This document shows positions 1-6,781 of a stretch of DNA of 30,062 nt, piece after piece. The notes below the pieces were generated by a model. The model ran no database searches, was not told the DNA's origin, and saw nothing but the letters and a program-made list of their open reading frames with translations. The stretch is from JBBSNV01 sp964458605. Its GTDB lineage: Bacteria; Pseudomonadota; Alphaproteobacteria; Reyranellales; JAQSWP01. The stretch spans positions 1-30,062 of the forward strand of contig CAYWLS010000037.1 of NCBI GenBank assembly GCA_964458605.1, given 5' to 3'. Both the position numbers and the translations under genes were made by a program. Positions within the stretch are counted from its first letter, which is position 1; every line of letters starts with the position of its first letter.

Positions 1-15
1 GGCTCACAGAATCAC

Positions 16-41
16 AAAGCCCTCGAACGCGCGAGGGCTTT
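16..41. terminator. Hairpin, probable terminator of an upstream gene
   Basis: A perfect 10-bp stem (16-25 pairing with 32-41) closes a 6-nt loop. The stem begins with AAA and ends with TTT, so it has short U-tracts in both directions. The gene it serves lies outside the window on the left. Confidence 0.55.
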
Positions 42-52
42 GTCAGCAGTCT

Positions 53-77
53 GGGGCGGGATTTCCCGCCCCTTTTT
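53..77 (+). terminator. Rho-independent terminator
   Basis: An 8-bp GC-only stem (53-60 with 65-72) closes an ATTT loop and is followed at once by TTTTTCTT. This is the standard form of an intrinsic terminator on the plus strand. It stands in tandem with the hairpin at 16-41, so the upstream transcript seems to be stopped twice before the EF-G-like gene. Confidence 0.75.
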
Positions 78-234
78 CTTTGCCGAATCCGTCACTTGCG
101 CCAGCCGATTGACGGGCCCCACCCGACGGTGGAAGCATTTGTCCGTTCAACGCCTCGTGCCGGCATCGGCGCAGTGGCGTGCCGCGCCGCCCGAGGCCAG
201 GAGCGGGTGCTTCCCGCGATAGGGAGCTGCGGCC

Positions 235-2298
235 ATGACGAACCATTCCGACAATCCCGGTACCCAAAGCGGCAGACAACCACGGGCGGTGGCGATCTGC
301 GGTCCATACCTTTCCGGCAAGACCAGCCTGGCGGAAAGCCTGCTGCTGGCCGCCGGCGCCATCGCCCGCAAGGGCAACGCGCGTGATCGCACCATGGTGG
401 GCGATTCCTCGCCCGAGGCGCGCGCCCGCCAGATGAGCCTCGATGTCAGCGTCGCCGGCGCGACCTGGATGGGCGAGAGCTTCGCCCTGCTCGACTGTCC
501 GGGCTCGATCGAGTTCCAGCACGATACCGCCTGCGCGCTGATGGCGGCCGACGCGGCGCTGGTGGTGTGCGATCCCGAGCCGGCCCGCGTGCCGATGCTG
601 ATGCCGCTGCTGCGCCTGCTCGAGGAGCGGCACATCCCGCACCTGATGTTCATCAACAAGATGGACGCCGCCCATGCCCGCATCCGCGACATGATGGCCG
701 CGCTGCAGGCGATCTCCAGCCGCAAGATGGTGCTGCGCCAGGTGCCGATCCGCAAAAGCGGCCAGGACGGCAGCGAAGCGATCGACGGCTATGTCGACCT
801 GATCAGCGAGCGCGCCTATCGCTACCAGCCGGGCCAGGCCTCGGCGCTGATCGAAATGCCGGGCGACGTGGCCAGCCGCGAGACCGAGGCGCGGCGCGAA
901 CTGCTCGAGAGCCTGGCCGATTACGACGACAAGCTGCTGGAGCAGTTGCTGGAAGATACCGCGCCGGAGCGCGCGCTGCTCTATCGCGACCTGCACGACG
1001 AATTCTCCGCCGAGCTGATCGTGCCGGTGCTGTTCGGCTCGGCCGAGCGCGACCACGGCATCCAGCGCCTGTGGAAGGCGCTGCGCCACGACGTGCCGAC
1101 GCCCGACCAGACCGCAAGGCGGCGCGGCCTGCCCGACACGGCGCCGCTGGTCGAGATCTTCAAGACCCAGCACCAGCCCCATACCGGCAAGCTGTCGATC
1201 GCCCGCATCTGGCGCGGCGAGGTGAGCGACGGGCAGAATCTGGGCGGCGCCCGCATCGGCGGCATGTTCCGCCTGCTGGGAAGCCAGACCGCCAAGCTCG
1301 CCAGGGCCCAGGCCGGGGATATCGTGGCGCTGGGCCGGCTGGAGGCGGCGCGTACCGGCCAGCGCCTGAACGGCGGCACGGCCGAGCCCGACGCCGACTG
1401 GCCCAAGGCGCCAGAACCGGTCTTTGCCCTGGCGATCGCCCCGCGCAGCCGGGCCGACGACGTCAAGCTGTCGGCCGCCCTGCACAAGCTGGCCGAGGAA
1501 GACGGGGCACTCGTCATCGACCATCGCGCCGATACCGGCGAGCTGGTGCTGGCAGGCCAGGGCGAGATGCACCTGAAGACGGTGATCGACCGGCTGACCG
1601 GCCGCTACAACGTGCCGGTCGAGGCGCGACCGCCCAAAGTCGCCTATCGAGAAACCATCCGCCGCGGCACCACCCAGCACGGCAGGCACAAGCGCCAGAC
1701 CGGCGGCCATGGCCAGTTCGGCGACGTGACCATCGAGATCAGGCCGCAGGCGCGCGGCGCGGGCTTCGCCTTCGACGAGCGGATCGTGGGCGGCGCCGTG
1801 CCGCGCCAGTACATTCCCGGGGTCGAGGCCGGCGTGCGAGACTATCTGTGCCATGGACCGCTGGGCTTTCCAGTGGTCGACATCGCGGTAACCTTGACCG
1901 ACGGGACCTTCCACAGCGTCGACAGCTCCGAGCAGGCTTTCCGCCAGGCCGCCCGCATCGCCATGACCGAGGGCATGGCGCGCTGCGATTCGGTGCTGCT
2001 CGAGCCGATCGTGCGGGTCAGCGTGACTGTGCCCAACGATGCCACCGCCAAGATCCAGCGGCTGATTTCCGGCCGACGCGGCCAGATCCTGGGCTACGAC
2101 GCGCGGGCCGGCTGGCCGGGCTGGGACGAGGTCTCGGCATTGATGCCGCAGGCGGAGATCGCCGACCTGATCGTGGAAATCCGCTCCCTGTCGATGGGGG
2201 TGGGGCACTACCGCGCCCAGTTCGACCACCTGCAGGAGCTGACCGGCAAGCTGGCCGACAAGGTGATCGGCCAGAACGGGATGCAGGCGGCCGAATGA
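235..2298 (+). CDS. Elongation factor G-like GTPase paralogue with degenerate active site
   Basis: The 687-residue protein has the full EF-G domain order and nearly the usual length of about 690-700. It starts at an ATG with AGGGAG 8 nt upstream. The G domain shows a P-loop at 23-31 (GPYLSGKTS), a DxxG motif at 87-90 (DCPG) and NKMD at 141-144. A domain IV motif like GGHGQFGDV follows, and the C-terminus (GHYRAQFDHLQEL) matches EF-G domain V. Two features differ from translocating EF-G. The residue after DCPG is Ser91, where EF-G has the catalytic His, and the switch-I RGITI element is replaced by QMSLD. These changes suggest weak or altered GTP hydrolysis, so this is probably a specialised paralogue and not the housekeeping fusA. 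No ribosomal protein genes or tufA are near it, which fits that reading. Confidence 0.85.
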   Translation: MTNHSDNPGTQSGRQPRAVAICGPYLSGKTSLAESLLLAAGAIARKGNARDRTMVGDSSPEARARQMSLDVSVAGATWMGESFALLDCPGSIEFQHDTACALMAADAALVVCDPEPARVPMLMPLLRLLEERHIPHLMFINKMDAAHARIRDMMAALQAISSRKMVLRQVPIRKSGQDGSEAIDGYVDLISERAYRYQPGQASALIEMPGDVASRETEARRELLESLADYDDKLLEQLLEDTAPERALLYRDLHDEFSAELIVPVLFGSAERDHGIQRLWKALRHDVPTPDQTARRRGLPDTAPLVEIFKTQHQPHTGKLSIARIWRGEVSDGQNLGGARIGGMFRLLGSQTAKLARAQAGDIVALGRLEAARTGQRLNGGTAEPDADWPKAPEPVFALAIAPRSRADDVKLSAALHKLAEEDGALVIDHRADTGELVLAGQGEMHLKTVIDRLTGRYNVPVEARPPKVAYRETIRRGTTQHGRHKRQTGGHGQFGDVTIEIRPQARGAGFAFDERIVGGAVPRQYIPGVEAGVRDYLCHGPLGFPVVDIAVTLTDGTFHSVDSSEQAFRQAARIAMTEGMARCDSVLLEPIVRVSVTVPNDATAKIQRLISGRRGQILGYDARAGWPGWDEVSALMPQAEIADLIVEIRSLSMGVGHYRAQFDHLQELTGKLADKVIGQNGMQAAE

Positions 2299-2355
2299 GC
2301 GCCATCGCGCCAAGGGCGTGATCGCGATCGCCGCCCCGATTGCCCCTTTCCCACA

Positions 2356-2383
2356 GGCCGGCGAGGGCTGAGCCTCGCCGGCC
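2356..2383. other. Strong GC hairpin between EF-G-like and Mpo1-like genes
   Basis: A perfect 11-bp stem (2356-2366 with 2373-2383) closes a 6-nt loop, 58 nt after the EF-G-like stop. No U-tract follows on either strand, so it is not a classical intrinsic terminator. It may slow or weaken read-through, or protect the 3' end of the mRNA. Confidence 0.45.
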
Positions 2384-2431
2384 GAACGGGCCTGCGTTAG
2401 AATTGGCGCCATCCTCCCGTTCGGAGAAATC

Positions 2432-2938
2432 ATGGCCGCATCTTCGCTGTTCGACCGCCAGATGGCGATGTACGCCTCCTACCATCGCGACGCGCGCAAT
2501 CGCGCCACGCATTTCGTCGGCATTCCGGCCATCGTGTTCGCCCTGCTGGTGCCGCTGGCGCTGGTACGTTTCACCGTCGCAGGCACCGACATAAGCCTGG
2601 CGCTGGTGGTGGCGGCGGCGGTGCTGGGATTGTGGCTGACGCTCGACGTGGTGATCGGCGCGGCCATGGCGGTGGTGCTGTTCGCGCTGTGGCTGGCGGC
2701 GGAATGGGTGGCGGGCTTCGGCGCCACGGCGGCCTGGGTCGTGTTCGGCGTGTTCTTCGCCGGCGGCTGGGCGTTCCAGCTGCTGGGCCACGTCTTCGAG
2801 GGCAAGCGGCCGGCGCTGCTCGACAATCTGTTCCAGGCGTTGATCGGACCGATGTTCCTGATGGCCGAACTGTTCGGCTGGCTCGGCTTGCCGCACGGCC
2901 ATCACAGCGGCGGGCAGCGTCGCCATCACACAGGCTAG
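2432..2938 (+). CDS. DUF962 / Mpo1-like membrane protein
   Basis: The 168-residue protein begins with the DUF962 signature: a YHRDARNRATHF block containing His18 and His27, then about five hydrophobic segments (roughly 31-48, 55-72, 74-92, 98-118 and 134-152). A GHVFEGKRPALL motif around His120 is typical of the family. Yeast Mpo1 is an Fe(II)-dependent dioxygenase in fatty acid alpha-oxidation, and the conserved histidines are its metal ligands. The bacterial role is inferred from that only. The tail is rich in histidine (HGHH and RRHH). The start has CGGAGA 6 nt upstream. The stop codon at 2936-2938 is the first base triplet of a large palindromic repeat, so the repeat touches the very end of the gene. 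Confidence 0.8.
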   Translation: MAASSLFDRQMAMYASYHRDARNRATHFVGIPAIVFALLVPLALVRFTVAGTDISLALVVAAAVLGLWLTLDVVIGAAMAVVLFALWLAAEWVAGFGATAAWVVFGVFFAGGWAFQLLGHVFEGKRPALLDNLFQALIGPMFLMAELFGWLGLPHGHHSGGQRRHHTG

Positions 2939-2998
2939 AGCAAATCGCCTTTTGACGGAATCGTTCGGGATTCCGTCAAATGGCGTGAATTTGCTCTA
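2936..2998. repeat. 63-bp imperfect palindromic repeat element
   Basis: The arms begin TAGAGCAAAT (2936-2945) and end ATTTGCTCTA (2989-2998). The inner arms are TTTGACGGAATC and GATTCCGTCAAA around a short TTCG-type centre. The size, symmetry and position right after a gene resemble dispersed intergenic palindromes of alphaproteobacteria. It would form a long RNA hairpin and could act as a transcript end. Copy number cannot be judged from one window, where only one copy is seen. Confidence 0.6.
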
Positions 2999-3026
2999 CA
3001 CTTGAGGAATAGAGACCGGATTCACA

Positions 3027-3064
3027 CGATCGGATGGAAGCGTTGCTGCGCTTCCGTCCGATCG
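3027..3064. repeat. 38-bp inverted repeat, second palindromic element
   Basis: A 16-bp stem (3027-3042 with 3049-3064) with a single G-T mismatch closes a 6-nt loop. It lies 28 nt after the first palindrome and 87 nt before msrP. No U-tract follows. It may be a second dispersed repeat or part of a compound element with the first. Confidence 0.55.
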
Positions 3065-3150
3065 CGATCCGCTCCAGTCACGCCTTGGTGACTTGCCGTG
3101 TCCTGGCGCGGCCCTAACATCCAGCGCGAACGCCGTTTCAGGAGAACGCC

Positions 3151-4128
3151 ATGCTGATCAAACGCAAGCGGGGCTGGGAAATGCCCGAAAGCGCCGCCAC
3201 GCCGGAGGGCGTCTATCTGCGCCGGCGCGAGCTGATCAAGACCATCGCCGCCGGCAGCCTGATCGCCGCTGCCGGTGCCCTGCCCTTCGCCCGGGCGCGC
3301 GCCGAGGAAGTCGATCCCTCGGTGAAACTCTATCCCGTCAAGACCAACGACAAATACAAGCTCGACCGGCCGCTGACCGACGAGAAGGCGGCGACGCAAT
3401 ACAACAACTTCTACGAATTCGGCGACGACAAATACATCTGGAAGGACGCGCAGAAGCTGCCGATCCGGCCCTGGATGGTGAAGATCGACGGCATGGTGGA
3501 GAAGCCGTTCGAGATCGGCATCGACGACCTGCTGGCCAAGATGCCGCTGGAAACGCGGCTCTATCGCCATCGCTGCGTCGAGGCCTGGTCGATGGCAGTG
3601 CCGTGGAGCGGCTTCCCGCTCAGGGCGCTGGTCGAGCTGGCCAAGCCGCTGTCGGGCGCCACCTTCCTGCAGATGCAGACCTTCATGAACCCCAAGGTGT
3701 CGGACGGGCAGCGCGACCAGCTGTTCTATCCCTGGCCCTACACCGAGGGCCTGGCCATGGCCGAGGCCACCAACGAACTGGCGTTCATCGCCACCGGCAT
3801 GTATGGCCACCCCATCCCCAAGCAGAACGGCGCACCGCTGCGTCTGGCGACGCCGTGGAAATACGGATTCAAGTCGGTCAAGTCGATCGTCAGCTTCACC
3901 TTCGCCGACAAGCGGCCGACCACCTTCTGGGAAAAGCTGGGGCCTTCGGAGTACGGCTTCTGGGCCAACGTCAATCCGGAGGTGCCCCATCCGCGCTGGA
4001 GCCAGGCCACCGAGAAGGTGCTGGGCACGGGCGAACGGGTGCCGACCCAGATCTACAACGGCTACGGCGAATACGTCGCCGATCTCTACAAGAACATGCC
4101 GATCCCCAGGGACAAGCTGTTCATGTAG
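3151..4128 (+). CDS. msrP: Methionine sulfoxide reductase catalytic subunit MsrP (YedY), Tat-exported molybdoenzyme
   Basis: The 325-residue protein matches the periplasmic molybdopterin reductase that repairs oxidised methionine in envelope proteins. Residues 24-26 are a twin (triple) arginine in a Tat signal, followed by a hydrophobic stretch at about 31-46 and a cleavage region near ARA at 49-51. Cys142 in the motif HRCVEAWSM is the expected molybdenum ligand. GLAMAEATNELAF and the C-terminal NGYGEYVADLYKNMP block are also typical of the family. AGGAGA lies 6 nt before the ATG. In most genomes msrP is followed by msrQ, the haem-containing membrane electron donor. Here the next feature is a terminator and then a gene on the opposite strand, so msrQ is not adjacent and must be elsewhere or replaced. 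Confidence 0.93.
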   Translation: MLIKRKRGWEMPESAATPEGVYLRRRELIKTIAAGSLIAAAGALPFARARAEEVDPSVKLYPVKTNDKYKLDRPLTDEKAATQYNNFYEFGDDKYIWKDAQKLPIRPWMVKIDGMVEKPFEIGIDDLLAKMPLETRLYRHRCVEAWSMAVPWSGFPLRALVELAKPLSGATFLQMQTFMNPKVSDGQRDQLFYPWPYTEGLAMAEATNELAFIATGMYGHPIPKQNGAPLRLATPWKYGFKSVKSIVSFTFADKRPTTFWEKLGPSEYGFWANVNPEVPHPRWSQATEKVLGTGERVPTQIYNGYGEYVADLYKNMPIPRDKLFM

Positions 4129-4146
4129 GCGGCGGACACGCCAACG

Positions 4147-4180
4147 AAAAAGCCCCGGCCGTCGCACCGGGGCTTTTGCT
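4147..4180. terminator. Bidirectional intrinsic terminator between msrP and the ABC operon
   Basis: An 11-bp stem (4148-4158 with 4167-4177) begins with AAAA and ends with TTTT. It can therefore terminate msrP on the plus strand and the ABC transporter operon on the minus strand, which converge here. Confidence 0.85.
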
Positions 4181-4196
4181 TTCCGTGCTGCGGCGG

Positions 4197-5693
4197 TCAG
4201 TGGATCGCGGCGTACATGATCTTCTCCTCGGTGGCCTCCAGCGCCGAGAATTCCTCCACCACCTTGCCCTGGCGGCACACCAGGATGCGATCGGAGATCG
4301 ACATGATCTCGGGCAGGTAGGAGGAGATCACCACCACCGCCTTGCCCTGGTCGGCCAGGTTGTTGATCAGCTGATGGATCTCGGCGATGGCGCCGACGTC
4401 GACGCCGCGGGTCGGCTCGTCGAAGATGATCAGCTCGGGCTCCTGCACCAGCGACTTGGCGATCACCACCTTCTGCTGGTTGCCGCCGGACAGCTCGACC
4501 GCCTTGACGTCGGCGCTGATGGCGCGGATGTTGAGCGCCTTGATCCAGTCCTTGCCGACCGTGTCGGCCTCGCGGTTGGACAGCAGCTTGCGCTTGCCGC
4601 GCAGCTTGGCCAGCAGGCCCATATAGATGTTCTTCGAGATCGACATGGTCTCGAAGAAGCCCTCGATCTTGCGGTCCTCCGTGACATAGGCGATGCCGTC
4701 GCGGATCGCCGGCGCCGGCACGCGATAGCGCACCGGCTTGTCGTGCAGCAGGATCTCGCCGCCGTGGAAGAAGTCGCGCTTGATGACGCCGGACACCACC
4801 TTGAAGGTCTCGGTGCGGCCGGCGCCGACCAAGCCGAACACGCCGGTGATCTGGCCGGCGAACACCGACAGCGAGTTGTTCTTGACCATCGCCGCCATGC
4901 GCAGATTCTGCACCGACAGCACGCGCTTGCCGGCCGGCCGCACCTCGGTCTTGCGCTGGCCGTAGAGCGTCTGCGACAGGTCGCGGCCGACCATGGCCTG
5001 GACGATGCGAGCGCGGTCGAAGTTCCTGGTGACGTCGGTCACCACCTTCTTGCCGTCGCGCAGCACGGTGATGCGGTCGGAAATCAGCAGCGCCTCTTCC
5101 AGGGCGTGCGAGATGAAGATCACCGACACGCCGCGGCGCTTGAGGTCGAGCACCAGGTCGAAGAAGTATTTCTTCTCCTCCGGCGTCAGCGAGGCGGTCG
5201 GTTCGTCGAAGATGATGACCTTGGCGTTGTGCAGCACGGCGCGCGCGATCTCGACCATCTGCTTCTTGGCCGCGCCCAGCAGGCTGACCACGGCGGTCGG
5301 CGCCACGTCGAAATTGAGCGACTGCAAGAACTGCTGGGCGGCGATGTAGATGCCGCGCAGCCGGTTGAAGTATTTCTCCTGACCCAGGAACAGGTTCTGC
5401 GCCACCGTCATGGTCGGCACCAGGCTGTTCTCCTGGAACACCATCGCCACGCCCAGGTCGCGCGCCTCGACCGGGGTGCGCGGATTGACCAGCTTGCCGT
5501 CGACCAGCATCTCGCCGGAGGTGAGGTTGACCACGCCGACCATGACCTTGGTCAGGGTCGACTTGCCGGCGCCGTTCTCGCCGACGATGGCGTGGATCTC
5601 GCCTTTCTCCAGCGCGAAGTCGACGTCCTCGATCGCCGGCACGCCGGCATATTTCTTGGTCGCCTTGCGCAGTTCCAGGATCGGCGTACTCAT
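4197..5693 (-). CDS. Sugar ABC transporter ATP-binding protein, double ABC domain (RbsA/MglA type)
   Basis: The 498-residue protein carries two ABC domains in tandem, as usual for ribose/galactose-type importers. The first has Walker A GENGAGKST at 38-46 and Walker B IIFDEPTAS. The second has a degenerate Walker A (GLVGAGRTE), a clean signature LSGGNQQKV and Walker B IIFDEPTRGVD. The first domain's signature is weak (LLGAAKKQM), a pattern common in this subfamily. An in-frame extension upstream to 5780 exists, but MSTPILELRK is the expected N-terminus. Its ATG overlaps the stop of the upstream propeller gene as ATGA, with GGAG upstream. It is the last gene of the operon, and the terminator at 4147-4180 follows. 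The substrate is unknown. Confidence 0.93.
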   Translation of the reverse strand: MSTPILELRKATKKYAGVPAIEDVDFALEKGEIHAIVGENGAGKSTLTKVMVGVVNLTSGEMLVDGKLVNPRTPVEARDLGVAMVFQENSLVPTMTVAQNLFLGQEKYFNRLRGIYIAAQQFLQSLNFDVAPTAVVSLLGAAKKQMVEIARAVLHNAKVIIFDEPTASLTPEEKKYFFDLVLDLKRRGVSVIFISHALEEALLISDRITVLRDGKKVVTDVTRNFDRARIVQAMVGRDLSQTLYGQRKTEVRPAGKRVLSVQNLRMAAMVKNNSLSVFAGQITGVFGLVGAGRTETFKVVSGVIKRDFFHGGEILLHDKPVRYRVPAPAIRDGIAYVTEDRKIEGFFETMSISKNIYMGLLAKLRGKRKLLSNREADTVGKDWIKALNIRAISADVKAVELSGGNQQKVVIAKSLVQEPELIIFDEPTRGVDVGAIAEIHQLINNLADQGKAVVVISSYLPEIMSISDRILVCRQGKVVEEFSALEATEEKIMYAAIH

Positions 5694-6781
5694 GCCTGCA
5701 GACTCCGTTCCGCCTGGGCGATCGACAGCTTGAGCAGCCGTTTCGGCCCCTTGGCCAGCACGTAGAGATCGCCGCCGCATTCGACGGCGGCGGTGACGCC
5801 GTGATTCTTGCCGTCGACCCGGCTGTGCAGCGAATAGCGCGGCAGCCCCTCGGCCGACAGCCGGATCACCAGGCCGTAGGAGCGCGGCGGCGCCCAGGGC
5901 TTGAGGATGCCCATGGTCTTGATGTGGGCGCCCTGCATCGGCTCGAGGAAGGTATTGCCCGAGGTCAGCGCCGGCGCCACCCAGTAGCGCGGCTCGATCT
6001 CGGCCATCATGCGCTTGCGATAGGCCGGCTCGCGCAGGATGAACTCGACCAGCTGGGTGCGGGCGGTGAAAGCGGTCAGCCAGAAATCGCCGCCCGAGGC
6101 GCGGGCGACGCGCGAGGGATAGGCCGGTAGGCGGTCGAGCACCGACCTGACGCCGTTCTTGCCGTAACAGCGCACCCGGTGCCGCCAGGTCTCGCTGACC
6201 CAGATGCCGTCATGGGCCTGGCAGGCGCCGTAGGCGAAACCCAGGCCGCGCGCGATCTCCCGGCCCGCGCCGCTGGCCGGGTCGAGTTCGAGCAGGCGGC
6301 CGCTGCGGCCCAGTTCCATCAGATCGTGGCACCAGCGCTCGCAGGGCTGGTTGCGCGAGCCCTCGGTCAGCAGCAGCTTGCCGTCGGCCGCCAGCGAAAT
6401 GGCGTTGACCGAGACCAGGCCGCCGGCCACTTCCTTGAAGCTCTTGCCGTCATGCGCGCCGCCCACCAGCCGCACTTCCTTGCCGTCCAGCGCCACCGCC
6501 AGCCCACCGTCCGGCAGACAGGCCAGCGCCGTCACCGGCCGGTCGAAGGCCGCGACCTGGCCCGCGGAACTGCCCTCGACCCGCAGCACGGCGGTACCGT
6601 CGCTGACGAACACGCTTTGGCCGTCGGTGGCTAGGTCGTCCGGCGCCTGCAGTTCCAGCAGCGTCGGCGCATCCTCCAGGACACGGTTGGGCTTCAGCGC
6701 GCCGTCGAACGGCGGCACGGTGGTCGCCGCTTCGCCGCGGCCCAGGAAGCGGTCGGTCCAGTCCTTCAACCCGGCGATCAT
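5690..6781 (-). CDS. Stand-alone SMP-30/strictosidine-synthase-like beta-propeller protein
   Basis: The 363-residue protein resembles the strictosidine synthase / SMP-30 gluconolactonase superfamily: repeated blades such as LATDGQSVFVSDG and ISLAADGKLLLTEG, plus WVSETWRHRVRCY. No signal peptide is visible, so it is probably cytoplasmic. Family members hydrolyse sugar lactones or act on related small molecules, which would fit processing of the imported compound; this is inferred. Its start overlaps the stop of the upstream permease-propeller gene (ATGA at 6778-6781) and its stop overlaps the ATPase start in the same way, so all three are translationally coupled. It shares short motifs (for example AYRKRM versus AFRKRM) with the fused propeller upstream, suggesting an old tandem duplication. 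Confidence 0.8.
   Translation of the reverse strand: MIAGLKDWTDRFLGRGEAATTVPPFDGALKPNRVLEDAPTLLELQAPDDLATDGQSVFVSDGTAVLRVEGSSAGQVAAFDRPVTALACLPDGGLAVALDGKEVRLVGGAHDGKSFKEVAGGLVSVNAISLAADGKLLLTEGSRNQPCERWCHDLMELGRSGRLLELDPASGAGREIARGLGFAYGACQAHDGIWVSETWRHRVRCYGKNGVRSVLDRLPAYPSRVARASGGDFWLTAFTARTQLVEFILREPAYRKRMMAEIEPRYWVAPALTSGNTFLEPMQGAHIKTMGILKPWAPPRSYGLVIRLSAEGLPRYSLHSRVDGKNHGVTAAVECGGDLYVLAKGPKRLLKLSIAQAERSLQA

Noticed and set aside
40..222. 60-codon frame beginning in the left terminator
   Set aside because: It begins inside a terminator hairpin and has no ribosome site or family similarity.
43..2433. 796-codon open frame antisense to the EF-G-like gene
   Set aside because: No ribosome binding site or domain. 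The EF-G reading has all its motifs, so this is a shadow of GC-rich codon use.
3093..5765. Plus-strand open frame of 890 codons across msrP and the ABC ATPase
   Set aside because: It spans two genes and the terminator at 4147-4180, and its translation has no family resemblance.
5694..5780. N-terminal extension of the ATPase
   Set aside because: It overlaps the upstream gene, while the ATG at 5693 has a ribosome site and fits the family start.
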